The notes beneath the pieces were generated by a model. It made no database searches. It saw only the letters and a list, made by a program, of their open reading frames with translations, and had not been told where the DNA came from. Source: Acanthopleura granulata (Eukaryota; Mollusca; Polyplacophora; Chitonida; Chitonidae). From it: a stretch of DNA of 64,000 bases. Below are positions 24,563 to 35,529 of this stretch, piece by piece. How positions within the stretch are numbered: position 1 is the stretch's first letter; every line of letters begins with the position of its first letter. Location: contig JABBOT010000002.1 of assembly GCA_016165875.1 (NCBI GenBank), positions 13,920,605-13,984,604 of the forward strand, read 5' to 3'. A program made the position numbers and the translations under genes.

Positions 24563-25014
24563 TGAGACACAGATGTGTTTTAAAACTATGAATTGCTTCC
24601 TTAGTCAGAATTTTAGAGAACGGGTGTATTAAAATTAACATCTAGGTCCTACATGTCAAAACTTCTTTGTTTAAGTCTTCATTGTAGACGTTTTCTGGTA
24701 TAAACGTGTCGATATTTCTGTATACAGGCCTAAGTGTAAACATCGTAAGCCTGATGGTATCAGTGTGTCGATATTTCCGTTTGACTGACAATATCCCTAT
24801 CGCCATATGGTACCTTGCTTGTTGTATAAACTCTTCCGACTGTCGCACTCTTGAAGTGAGTGAGCATTTCCAGAAATATAAAACCAGCTTTTGTTAGAGG
24901 GCTGATATAGGCAACGTAAGAGCGGTCATCGATTACACCTCATGTCAGAATGGGACTGAAGTCAGTGTCTTATGTGTCCAAGCGACAGAAAGACATGCAC
25001 CTTAACCATCAAGT

Positions 25015-25335
25015 CACTGTGTCTGTTCTTGTGTCTGTACCAAAATAGTCAACCTTACAGTGTTTAATGACATGGTAGTGCCCAAACAGTCAACCGTCCA
25101 GTATCTGATGTTGTGTCTGTATGCACACAGTCAACCTTACAATCAACCTTACGCTATCTTATGTATCAAAGTAACAAAACTACACAGCAAATCCTACAAT
25201 ATCCGAGGCTGTATCTGTATCCACAGTCATCCTTACAGTATCTGATCCTGAATCTGTATCCACACAGTCCGCCTTAAAGTATCTCCTCCTGTGCCTATAT
25301 GCACACAGCCATCCTTACGGTATCTGCAGCTGGTA
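25015..25335. repeat. Minisatellite, unit of about 36-41 bp (unit 1)
   Basis: Degenerate tandem units built on CACACAGTCATCCTTACAGT and ATCTGATGCTGTATCTGTATC. More units appear at 26,195-26,395, and both blocks are present in unit 2 (48,945-49,300 and 50,150-50,330). Unit 2 has at least one extra repeat in the first block. Confidence 0.75.
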
Positions 25336-26194
25336 ATCAGTATTCAGTTCTGTAAAATGCAGAAATACAGTGTATCAGAACAGTGACACGGAATTAAATT
25401 AAATGCGCATCACACGCACCTGTTACCACAGAATAAGTAGATAAACTAAATAATAGTCGGTTTGACCAGGACAACTGTGTACGTATAAGAAAAAAAATGA
25501 AATTTCTCAATCATTTCTGGCAAATCTTGTGAAGCTTTGAAATGTGAAGATCGTCCACAGTCTGACTTAAAATTAAATTTATCCATTAAAACAACCATTG
25601 AAAATTTGTATTATACAAATCACAGTAACAAAATACATGTAGACTTAATAAAATTCAATTAATTCAGTAAAATATCTGTTCAGGGGGAATAAGTCTTATA
25701 TGATATAATCAAAGCACATTACTCATCATTATACAACAACGTGTTTATATATCATTCAAATCATTGTACCACACTAGTTATTTAAGGAATATACTTAGTC
25801 AAACCAAAAAATAAATACAAGATAATAAATGTATTACAATATTCTGTGAACTTCTCAGTCAAAAAATCAATGAATTCATCTTATAATTATGATATTAAAA
25901 ATATCTTGAAAACGCTAAGCTATAGAATGCACAATGCGCTCACTATCCTATCTAAAAAATCAAGCAAGAACGCTACTGTGGAAACATAGCAAAACTATTG
26001 GATTTACTGAATGAAAATATTCCTATAATGCATTGACCGTTTACAAAATGAAATAAAGTAAAAATCTATATTACCTGAAGAACAAATCTCCTGGCATTTA
26101 CTGTACAAGTTTTACAAGTTAAGCAAGTTTCTATAAGTGCAGCAGTGCATGCAATCTGCAATGATCAGGTCGCGCAAAGGGAAATACCTCACAC
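25336..26194. other. AT-rich noncoding sequence between minisatellite blocks
   Basis: Aligns with 49,300-50,150 in unit 2 with many substitutions and small indels. No gene or named repeat is visible. Confidence 0.6.
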
Positions 26195-26395
26195 ACAGTC
26201 ATCCTTACAATGGTCATCAGTCATCCTGTATCTGAATCCACACAGTCAGTCTTACAGTGTCTAATGATGTAACAGTATTCATAATGCCAGCCTTAAAGTG
26301 CCGGTAGCTGATGCCGCATCTGCGTCCACACAGCAAACCCCATAGTATTTAATGCTGTATCCGTATCTTAGCCATCACTGTTGTAGTATATTTTC
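26195..26395. repeat. Minisatellite, second block (unit 1)
   Basis: Same degenerate unit as 25,015-25,335: CACACAGTCATCCTTACA and CACACAGTCAGTCTTACAGT. Confidence 0.65.
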
Positions 26396-26820
26396 CCTGA
26401 AAATATCTCTACCTACACAGTTCTATTGTGGAGTTCTTTCCACCCTGTACCTGTTATATTTTATAAGTTATACTAGTGTGTTGCGAGGGTACACGGCCTG
26501 ATATCTCGTCGAAAGGATTAACACGCTGGTATAACGAATTCGTCACAATGAAGAACATTCCGGGCGACTTTTAATTGAATTAATACCGGTATTTCGGCCA
26601 AAACACGCCAGGTTTTCAGGGACGCTTTGCCACTGATTGTGCGGACAAGACCGATGTCACGGCTCGCATGGCGAGAAGAGCACAGGCTCGGATCGGTGTA
26701 CGGAGCGCATTAAAAAATACTGGTTTTTAGTCGACTGCTAGGTAGTCATATTCGAATCAATTTGCAATGGCATGTAATTTAATGGTCTCGAAAGGATGCT
26801 ACGAGAACAATGTTGTTGTT

Positions 26821-27309
26821 TGTAAGAGACATAGCATACTCTTTTGTCATAGTTGTGATAGATTGAACAAGTTCAGATTTTTGTTTCAGCCGGTCCCTCC
26901 CTTCCCGAAAGACTTAAAAATAAGGGTCTTGCAATAGGAGAGTGTTGCGAGTTTTAGAGAGCGAAGATGGATGTTTCTTGGAAGGAGAGTTCCTGCAAAG
27001 TTTATCAAAGTTAAAAGTTTATAAACACGAGAGTTCTGATTATTGTGGATCCCAGACTACGCGCAGAATTGTTCTTGAACCACCTCCACGCTCACGTCCA
27101 TGTTCACGTCCACGTTCACGATGACGTTGACGTACACGCACGCTCGATCACTGTGACGATGAATGGTATTGGCTCTGAATTATGGTTTGCTGATGTTATG
27201 AAGACTTCATGGATAACAAAGCAATGGCTTCTATATATTGGATATGGAGCTGTAATAAAGTGCCTCGTGTGTTGTGAATAAACGTGCTGGTCTGAATTTG
27301 TCCACTTCA
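26821..27309. mobile_element. Solo LTR, present only in unit 1
   Basis: 489 bp starting TGTAAGAGAC and ending GTCCACTTCA, flanked by GTTGTTGTT at 26,812-26,820 and 27,310-27,318. Unit 2 has an uninterrupted site (AGAACAAGGTTGTTAACTGC near 50,748). A TATA-like CTATATATTGG near 27,229 and AATAAA near 27,277 suggest plus orientation with promoter and polyadenylation signals. No internal gene remains. Part of the target match could come from the GTT repeat itself. Confidence 0.75.
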
Positions 27310-27607
27310 GTTGTTGTTAACTGCTGAATCATTAGAACTCTCTGGAAAATAAAGGCAAGAAAAGGAACTGACTCGTACATCGCTGACAACCATTGCTATC
27401 GGGGGCGCGAGAGCCCATGACTCCATAGCGACACAGAAAAAATATCAAAGGCGTGAGGCTGTGCTGCTTGCCTGTTTTACGAGTAACGGTAGGCTATTAA
27501 AGGCAGAGAGATCGATCAAAGACCTGGAATTTTCTCTGAATTGTGATAAGTATCTGTATTTGTGACTGTGTCCGGACAATTAGCCTAATAATACGGAAGG
27601 CTACCTC

Positions 27608-27775
27608 ATAGAGAGTAAATCCAGAGCAGCGACGAAAGTGCCATAATTTGCCAATTAACCTAAGTGGTTAAAATCGGCCAATTGTCAATTTACCTCAGCT
27701 AGAGTGTTACTCTAAATGTTAATGTAAATGCCTAAAACGTAATTTCCGTACAATCTAGAGCACCATGGCGGAAGA
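27608..27775 (+). repeat. Dispersed repeat family D, copy 3 (unit 1)
   Basis: Block order as in the 5,485 and 6,828 copies: AGAGTAAATCCAGAGCAGCG, TTGTCAATTTACCTCAGC, AGAGTGTTACTC and GAGCACCATGG. Its duplicate is at 51,035-51,205. Confidence 0.6.
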
Positions 27776-28149
27776 CCTAAGCACAGTTAGGTAAAGAAGC
27801 CGGCAGTGATGTTAAGCAACAATTTGTTAGACGTCACTGGTCGAGAATGACTCAAAATGCTGCGATCTTATCACATTTAATAAACCTTTATGAGAAATCA
27901 TTGCAAAGTAACCTAGCATCTGCGATGCCTTGTCCACGTGCAGAAATGCTTAGTCCACCATGCAGGAATGCAATATAAAAGACTACAGTTTATCTGATGT
28001 TATATGTTTAACCACAGTCAACCATGCTTTACTGATATCCACATGTACAACTCACATAACTTGATGTGTCATTCGCTATGTGAAATGCGGTTTTATCCTG
28101 GTCTTGGACAGGAATTTTTGGGGTCCCCACGTTCTCACTGTTCGTTATG

Positions 28150-29020
28150 AAAGCCGGATGAGGACATCTTGTCCCGTGCGTCGAGGGCACGAGGGCGGTA
28201 CCATGCGCGCACGGACGGTGAACGTCCTCGTTACCTCGTCCCTCGGATCGAGACATGAGGGCGGTGCTATTCACGCATGATTTAACCCTCCTCGTGTGGC
28301 CGGTCTCGATCAGAGAGGCACGGGACGAGGATGATACAGTCCTTGTGTTGTGACCCCCGACCTATCAAAACCAAAAGAGTTCTTTTAGAAAAATTATATC
28401 TGTCATGTGTCAAGGATGGACGGTGACTTGTTCTGCTTCAAAACAACAGCGTCTGAACAAATTTCCCACATCTCAGTCGATGGCATCCATTCTTATATGA
28501 AATAAAACTGCGAGTTACTGAGGAGTAAGTATTGCTAGCTGCATGCCCAGCTCATGCTGGCTTCCCCTCCGGCTGCACGTGGGAAGGTCCCCAAGCAACA
28601 TGCGGATGGTGGTGGGGTATCCCCTGGCTCTGCTAGGTTTCCTCCCATCATAATGCTGGTCGCCGTCGTATAAGTGAAATATTCTTGAGTACGGCGTAAA
28701 AACACTAATCAAATATATCAAATCAGACATTGCCAGCTCATCTGACAGGCGACTGGCAACATCGTTCAGGAGCCCAATTACACAATGTGTGAAAAACACA
28801 TGTCAATTTCTGTCAACATAGTGGGCTCTAGATGACCTACTTAATCGAGTAACACGTAATAGGTCGTGGGCCGCGACACTGACTGTGGCGTCACCTCGTT
28901 CCGCGCCTTGTAAGTCGGTACCCGTGACACGAGGACGTTGCAAATCGCGTGCGAATGATACCGTCCTCCTGCCGCGGGTCTGGACCCTCCAGGCGCGGAA
29001 CGAGATGTCCCCATCTCTTC
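28150..29020. mobile_element. CpG-rich foldback element (unit 1)
   Basis: The left part (28,150-28,350) and the reverse complement of the right part (28,880-29,015) share GGACATCT-GT-CC-G motifs and a GAGGACGGT/ACCGTCCTC core. They are much richer in CpG than the flanks. The ends converge on GGACATCTTGTCCCG on the left and CGGAACGAGATGTCC on the right. A SINE family A fragment sits inside. The duplicate is at 51,590-52,465. I do not recognise the family. Confidence 0.5.
28543..28735 (+). mobile_element. SINE family A, head missing (unit 1)
   Basis: Starts near the CCCAGCTCATGCTGGCTTCC block, includes CATCATAATGCTGGTCGC and ends CGTAAAAACACTAATCAAAT. The tRNA-like head is absent. The duplicate is at 51,985-52,165. 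Confidence 0.8.
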
Positions 29021-29228
29021 ATTGATGTCTCACGTAGAGGAAAAAAAGAACAAAAAACGCCCACGTAGGGAAAATCAAACGGGCTTCCATGCCATCAAGT
29101 TTAACCAGTCATGGAGTCTGTTTCGGATGTGACGTCACCCGTTAATAGCTCACCATTTTGTCATGTAGATGTTGTGTTAAATCAGTTGTTTTCCTTCTCA
29201 TTACAAGGCAATTCTGATAAACTTTCAG

Positions 29229-29412
29229 GCCATTTTCAGCGATAAAGTGGTAGGGGAATAGGTCTGAGGTTATTCCCAAAGGCGTCAACCAGGAGGCCAC
29301 AATGCGTGGAATCGGCCCCGGAGGACGTCACATCGTGTTTCCGATTTCTGTAAAATGGCGGATACCATGCCCTCGTAAGAATTCCAGATTAAAAGATGAT
29401 TGTTAAATTCAT
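29229..29412 (+). repeat. Dispersed repeat family E, copy 2, absent from unit 2
   Basis: Unit 2 reads straight through at about 53,058 (CTTTTCAGGTTATGTG), while unit 1 has about 180 extra bases here starting CCATTTTCAGCGATAAAG. The first 80 bp match 17,534-17,612 on the opposite strand. It is either a post-duplication insertion in unit 1 or a loss in unit 2. Confidence 0.6.
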
Positions 29413-31113
29413 GAGTTAAATGTTAAGTGTTCACCATTTTTTCCCAAGCTTACATTGTAACTTCAACCAAATTTTTAACAACTGGTGAAACGAAATTACA
29501 CAAATCATCAGATGGTTCTGTTGAAACAATGTAATAAAATAAGTCCCCAGAAAGACTGGCGCTGATCTCACGCGAATGAACTTCTTCAACTGCGCTGGAC
29601 TGACGAACGGCTGTTTTGTGCCTATAAATAAACTCTGAACCATGTAAAAACTGATACAATCAATTTTCCAGAATTAGAAAAAATGTTAGTGTATTTGAGA
29701 TTGACTAGATAAAGGACCCAAATCTACCTCGGCATAGCGCTATATATATAATTTTTCTTGAGTTACAAGTTACCGTGAGTGGGCTGGCAGGTAGACCCAG
29801 GAATGTTATGCTCTTCAATTGAACGAGTTCCCCATTCATCTCATCTAAGGAACAACTTGTTGGAATGCAACATGCATGCAAAAGTTAAACACCAACAGAG
29901 TAAGTTCGAGAAAGTTAATTTTCTGTATTACCCGAAAAGGCGCCCTAAATTAAACTACATGTTTGTGTATCTCGAGGGCCGTGCACTTACGTGTATAAAG
30001 CATATGTCTCTTCATGACAAATGAAAAATGTGAAATTTGTTTACTGATCTTGGGTCTTTACCGGATAATCTACAACTGTTACCCAGAACGTAGTTTTTTT
30101 TGTAGATTTCACTGCTTATCTTATTGATTTTTTATAACTTAATAGGTTTGTGGTAGAAGAGTGGCTATAGAGCCCATTAGTGCAATACGAAACCGTCGTG
30201 TTATATTTTAAGGTAATTCAACGATAATACAAGGAAAGGAGTAAAGCGATGTTGGTACACTTGCTAAGATCAGCTTATTAAACTGTCCAACACACCTCAA
30301 GGTGCAAGTGTTTTATTCCTAATATAGGGTTTACTGTGTAACGGAAGGGTTTTCTATCTGGTGCAAATTTTTCGTCTAGGATGTCAGGACTACATCCGCC
30401 GTGGAAAATCATATGAATCAAATCGTAATGCCACTAAGGTGCCTTTAATCAAGAATATATCTCCCAGCTTTGATTGCAACTGTTCTTATATCTGTCGTGG
30501 CAATGTTATTCAACAAGATGCATATGCAGCCCGTAGCTCCCCGGGTTAAGCAGAATTAAACACTTATAGGGGAGAACTCCAGAGATTCGGAACAATATTT
30601 ACTGATAAGAGAAATAAACTCTTTGATCCAAAAAAGACCTAAATCCCGAAGGTAACCGGCGACTGGCGGCGTTTGTATCGTTACAGAAAACACTGGATTC
30701 CGCAACCGCTGAAGACGAGAAAGGCATTTGCCGGATCCTTAGTCTTACTTAAGCTATACCATGTGGACATCTGCACAGCAGTCTTCTTTACGTTCAATGG
30801 AGGTGAATATATTTCTCTCACAGCCTTTGATGTACGGGTTGTTTACAACACTTTATCAGTATACCTAAGTGAAAAACATTGAGCTAGATAAAGATTGTTC
30901 TTTATCTATTAATAATTTTTAAATGATTAATATCAAATAGTTCGTTCATAGTGTGTTTAGAGATGGGATATAGTGATTTTAAGATATTTCTTGTTGCTCT
31001 GTCCAACTGCTCTACAATAATTTGATAGTAACGATTTTTGAAGTTAAGTGTAATGTTGTTAGGACCTTTGTAGGCTACAGCCATTACGCATTTTCTCTGA
31101 AGGTCAGTCTGTC
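29413..31113. other. Noncoding sequence with a unit 2 counterpart
   Basis: Aligns with about 53,060-54,769. Short frames here are not conserved between units, so I call no gene. Confidence 0.6.
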
Positions 31114-31125
31114 TGTATTACAAGG

Positions 31126-31487
31126 AGTGAGTGAGTGAGTGTTCGGGGTATAAACGTTGTACTTACAATCATATCAACGAAGAGGAGCCCTTCTGGTGTG
31201 TGCATATGTTGTGTCTTCTTGTTGCAGGGCGAATCCTCGCCGCCAAAGTGCTGCCGCCACTGGGACATCATGCCGAAGACACCAGACATTGACATCCCAC
31301 CCTTTCACATGATACTGACATCTGGCCGACCAGTCCTGTTTCCTTTCTCTAACCTCAGTGTCTAACCTCTTAATGGGCAGCAACAAGTACCATTGGTCAC
31401 AAGTCCATGGTATGGCCCGACCCTGGCTTGAGACGGGAGCTCCGACCTCGAGGCGGACGCTCTAATCACTAGACCACCGAGGCGGTC
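31126..31487 (-). mobile_element. tRNA-derived SINE family B, GTGA tail (unit 1)
   Basis: On the minus strand the head is ACCGCCTCGGTGGTCTAGTG with GATTAGAGCGTCC, and the 3' end is a run of CACT units (AGTGAGTGAGTG on the plus strand). Flanked by GTATTACAAGG (31,115-31,125) and GTATTGCAAGG (31,488-31,498). The same insertion with the same flanks is in unit 2, so it predates the duplication. A poly-G run follows at about 31,497. Confidence 0.85.
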
Positions 31488-31498
31488 GTATTGCAAGG

Positions 31499-33585
31499 GG
31501 GGGGGGGGTCGCCCATAGCGGCATGGTAGGTTTCACAGTGTTTCATTCTACAGGCTAAAACCTGATGTCAAGCCGTGAAGTATAAGTATGAATCTTCTCC
31601 CTTTCTGATCCATTGCACATGGTGTTCAAACGCCGGAAGGACAACTTAAGATTGAAAGTCGGCGTGATTTTTAACCGGCATGAAAACCTGGACTTATAAC
31701 GCCTCTTCACGCTTTACAACTGGTTTACTGATATCGGACTGCACGATTGACGCATTGACAGTGCCTTGCAATAGCAGATTCTTTTGGACTTGGAACGCCT
31801 CTTCATGGTTTACGACGGGTTTACGAATATCGGACTCGATGGTTTAGGTTTTCATCTGCGGCAGACCCTTTCCATTGCCGTAAAAAATTGAATGCGACCG
31901 AGAAAATCGTTGCACAGAGGACACCATTGTAGCCATTTTTCTAAACACTATGATCACTTCCAAGTTTTGGCATTGAAATTTGTGGAGAAAAAAGAAAGGA
32001 AGAAGGGTTGGAAACTTTCTAATTGCAGCCGAAAAACTACAAAATATGAGCAAATATTTCGTGTGGCACTGATGTACCACCGTAGTCCTTTTTTTAACAT
32101 CTGTTTGCATAACTTCACAATTTCTTTTTACCTTCTTGCTGTGGAGACGTGTCGATCAATGTACATTATGAAAGTTTGCATAATTGATCGGTCCAAGAAA
32201 CTTTTTGCCAAGTAAAAAGGTAAGGTGACCGTAGGGTCACACCCAGAACGTAGATTGGTGAGGCTGTTTGGACAGGCATCTTCCAGAAAACTGGTAGGTA
32301 GACTTGTCTATGGCATTTTAATGTCAAGTTGATATTTCAGCCAGCTCTTACCTGTACATTAAACCACACTACCTGTTTACAAAAAGGATTCTATTATCTT
32401 CCAGATAATTTTCATGTATAGAATATTTAATACATTTGTTGTAAATAGATCTTTCATCTCTCGTTTTTCATAACATCGGCGTATATGCCCCATGGAATAT
32501 TTAAGAAAATACTCCTGGCCCTATGAATATTTTCATGTTGGAAAGTTTGTGTACACTGCTTAATACAAAGAAAACTACAACGTATCGAGTAAATTCAAAG
32601 AAGCCACGTGAATGTGATATTTGGCAAATGATCACACGGAACAGGTGAAACCTGGCCTATTGTTAATTTACATTGTGCTAGGAATTTATTTTAAATGTTC
32701 ATGTAAATGCTTAATAAGCTGCAACTTGCAAGCCTCCCTTGTACCATGACTTAAGCAGAATTTTGGGGAAAATGCAACGACCTTAAATTCATTTTATTAG
32801 ATGGGTCTAGAATTATTGAAAGTGTTGGTATACGAAAGCTTGTTTCGATTCCTAGGCTGGAGATCCTCAGAACAAACAATTATTTTACGGCCATACTGAT
32901 ATCTGTTGGTTTTTTGGGTTCCTTTTTCCAGTAATCTATATTTCCTCGGCGTAAACCATGAAACAGTAAAAATAATATTGTTTCAGAAGCGTCTTGTTTA
33001 CCACTAACACCGACTCAAGATCGGCTCATGTGTGTTTTCCGTAAAGATTGCGTTTATCCCGCCCTGCACTACCGTACAGCAGAGGACAGTGTCGCGAAGT
33101 AGCATGCAAGCATTGTACTTTAACTTCGGAGGACCGTATCAGTGTCACACGGATTACTGATATCCCGGACAGCACTATCGAAACAAACTAAGCAAAGTAG
33201 CTTGATGATTGTGTCTCAGTTGACTCGACAAAAATAGAAAATGTATGCTTTTGTGTCCAAGATGCAAAACATAATGACAATTCTGTGATTCAGCAATCAC
33301 ATTACGACATCAAAGTCTTAGGATACCAAAATATCATCCTCTAATGATAATTAGAATCAGCAGAACCCTTTATATTGTTTTTACTTTAAATGAGCCTCTG
33401 GTAATCTGTTTACTTCGGAAACGACTGATCCCTATGCCAGGCCTGGACATCTTGTGTTGTCGCATAAAACGGCTTACACTGATGGATGTAAGGTTGGTCA
33501 TAGTTTCACTCTAATTAAATCTAATGATGCTAATATAGTCTGTTTTATATCAGTGGTTTTCGAAAACATATTTTTCCTCTCTGCA
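31499..33585. other. Upstream region of the unit 1 galactosyltransferase gene
   Basis: Aligns with 55,126-57,130 in unit 2. It contains dispersed repeat D copy 4 (32,583-32,755). Frames such as 31,892-32,215 change length between units and look like chance. A pyrimidine tract and CAG at 33,570-33,585 could be the acceptor of an intron in the 5' untranslated region. Confidence 0.5.
32583..32755 (+). repeat. Dispersed repeat family D, copy 4 (unit 1)
   Basis: Blocks GAGTAAATTCAAAGAAGCCA, TTGTTAATTTACATTGTGC, GGAATTTATTTTAAATG, TCATGTAAATGC and GCAACTTGCAAGCC. The duplicate is at 56,217-56,390. Confidence 0.5.
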
Positions 33586-33611
33586 GTACAGTCCCTGGTT
33601 ACCTGGTACCA

Positions 33612-34724
33612 ATGTTTTCTTTCAGAGGTTTACTAGAACAGCTCAGTGGAAAAGACATGGTTGTGCGTCGTTCCCTTCGAGGATACGTGTTTCCTTTTTG
33701 TGTGTTGATGGTATTAACTTACCTTGTCTATCCCAGCTTCTTTCATCTTCATGAGAAGCGTTTATCAGCCACTCAATGTCTCTGTGCAAGAGATTCGTCG
33801 ACAAGTCAGAAATCACTGAGAGTAAATCCCCCACCAGAATATTTCTCAGGATATATCGATAGACTTCGTCACGATATTCCCAAACACCAAGCCCTGGATC
33901 CTTACTTCATTCCCAGGGATCACAAAGTCAACCCTTACAACTACTCATTTCTGATTGACGGTAAAGGTATATGTCATGGGGAATCCCCCTTTCTGTTGAT
34001 TGTCGTGCCATCTGTGTTTGACCACCAGAAGGAGCGAAATATTATTCGAGAGACTTGGGGCAGTGTTGTGAAGACAGGGAAATGGGCTGACAACACCTCG
34101 TTGCCACACATCAAACTCGTCTTCTTTATTGCACTAAGGGACAATTCAAATCTGTTTTCCATACTAAACACAGAAAATATGGAGCATGGAGACGTTGTGT
34201 TGGCCGATTTCGTGGACAGTTACAGAAATCTCACCATCAAATCCATGTCAGCTCTGCACTGGGCAACCCGATTCTGTCCTGAGGCACAGTATCTTCTGAA
34301 GAACGACGAAGACACCATTGTCCATCTGCCGCGCCTTGTGCAGTTATTGAGGAAGAATTTTACAAACACTGTAATAGGACGAGAAGGACGTCAGCTCCGT
34401 GTGGTGAGAGACGGAAGTGTAAAAAAATGGATAATATCAAGAGAAGAATATCCTCCGGACAAATATCCACCGTACATCCTGGGCATCTTTTATATCATTC
34501 CCAAAGGTTTGATACCAAAGTTATTCCACGTGTCGCAGTACATTCCATACCTATCAATGGAGGACGTGTTCATCACGGGCATCGTTCGTGTCACGACAGG
34601 CGCTGAGCTTGAAGGCGTAGATTCCTGTCTGTATGCATGTAAATTTAACACCTCAGAGATAGCTTATACTACTGGGAGTTCACGATTCAAAGAAGCGTGG
34701 TGGAACTTCGCCAAATATCACTAA
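33612..34724 (+). CDS. Beta-1,3-galactosyltransferase-like GT31 enzyme, unit 1 copy
   Basis: 370 residues in one uninterrupted exon. A basic N-terminus (VVRRSLR) leads into a membrane anchor at about 24-44, then a stem and a GT31 catalytic domain: RNIIRETW (142-149), the DF-DSYRNLT segment (199-208), KNDED (230-234) in the place of the usual metal-binding DDD/DxD, YPPYILGIFYIIP (285-297) and EDVFITG (317-323). Such enzymes add galactose or N-acetylglucosamine in beta-1,3 linkage in the Golgi; acceptor and exact donor cannot be told from sequence. Several N-glycosylation sequons are present (N161, N206, N249, N346). The start may be this ATG, 26 bases after a plausible acceptor, or Met16 at 33,657, which gives a shorter tail. 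A paralogue lies at 57,157. Confidence 0.93.
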   Translation: MFSFRGLLEQLSGKDMVVRRSLRGYVFPFCVLMVLTYLVYPSFFHLHEKRLSATQCLCARDSSTSQKSLRVNPPPEYFSGYIDRLRHDIPKHQALDPYFIPRDHKVNPYNYSFLIDGKGICHGESPFLLIVVPSVFDHQKERNIIRETWGSVVKTGKWADNTSLPHIKLVFFIALRDNSNLFSILNTENMEHGDVVLADFVDSYRNLTIKSMSALHWATRFCPEAQYLLKNDEDTIVHLPRLVQLLRKNFTNTVIGREGRQLRVVRDGSVKKWIISREEYPPDKYPPYILGIFYIIPKGLIPKLFHVSQYIPYLSMEDVFITGIVRVTTGAELEGVDSCLYACKFNTSEIAYTTGSSRFKEAWWNFAKYH

Positions 34725-34732
34725 GATATGTT

Positions 34733-34738
34733 AATAAA
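34733..34738 (+). terminator. Polyadenylation signal AATAAA
   Basis: Hexamer only 8 bases after the stop codon of the unit 1 galactosyltransferase, implying a very short 3' untranslated region. It is conserved at 58,278-58,283 in unit 2. Confidence 0.55.
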
Positions 34739-35059
34739 CCAAAAATATGCGACATGTAGCAAGATTGAGAATTTCTGGCTTTTGTGTTTATGTTTTTCGT
34801 TTCTGGGCACAAGGCATTTTACATTCAAAGCTAAATGGGCAATTCCTTCGCTTCTGTAAGGTAGTTTAGTTGAGGCCTTAATACAAAGTGTCATGCCTTT
34901 AATGAGCTTACACGGTAGGCCTACTGTCCACATCGTCCTCTTGTGGGCATTTTTACTCGGTCTGTACCACCACACGGCTAACTGATTCCTCAACCAGAAA
35001 CATATACCCCTACATTTTTACTCAAATATGTGTCTCGTAAAATATGTCTTCAAGTAGTC
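34739..35059. other. 3' flank of the unit 1 galactosyltransferase
   Basis: Aligns with about 58,284-58,513, except for roughly 100 bases (around 34,930-35,030) missing from unit 2. No gene is visible. Confidence 0.6.
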
Positions 35060-35345
35060 CCGACTACTGACTAAAGACACTGTTTCCTCGTACTGCTTGT
35101 TGGGCCTTGGTGACAATGCACGGTCTACGGCGCTCAGATGGCCGTTTGTTTAATCTGACGTTCGCTGATATCCAGTAGTGTGTACACATCCATACGTCAC
35201 GCGTGGGAAAGGTCTTCAGTAACTTGGCCAAGGTTGGTCGTTTACCACCACGGTATTCTCCGTCCAAAATACTGGCCAGCATCGCACTAGTTAAAATATC
35301 TTGAGGATGGCGTTAAACATTCAAAAGAAACAAGCAAATAAATAA
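35060..35345 (+). mobile_element. SINE-like repeat with AAAT tail (unit 1)
   Basis: Its 3' part (CGTGGGAAAGGTCTTCAGT, then GAGGATGGCGTTAAAC) ends in an AAGCAAATAAATAAAT tail and resembles the repeat at 8,580-8,720. No clear tRNA-like head is visible. The duplicate is at 58,514-58,858. Confidence 0.4.
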
Positions 35346-35529
35346 ATATACAGCGATGTCACAGTTATCCCCCCTTCCTTTCGTAAGCGGAAGAAAGGGG
35401 ATTTAGTTCCGAAGGGGGTAAAAGATATTGCTTACCACTTGTCAGAAAGGGTACAGGAAGATCAATTTTGGTCGGGTGTGACTGGATACGGCTACGTGAT
35501 AATGCTCTAACGATGTTTGGGGCGCATGA

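Noticed and set aside
31892..32215. 107-codon plus-strand frame with a unit 2 counterpart
   Set aside because: The 3' half is frameshifted between units, the opposite strand is equally open, and no domain or splice context is visible.
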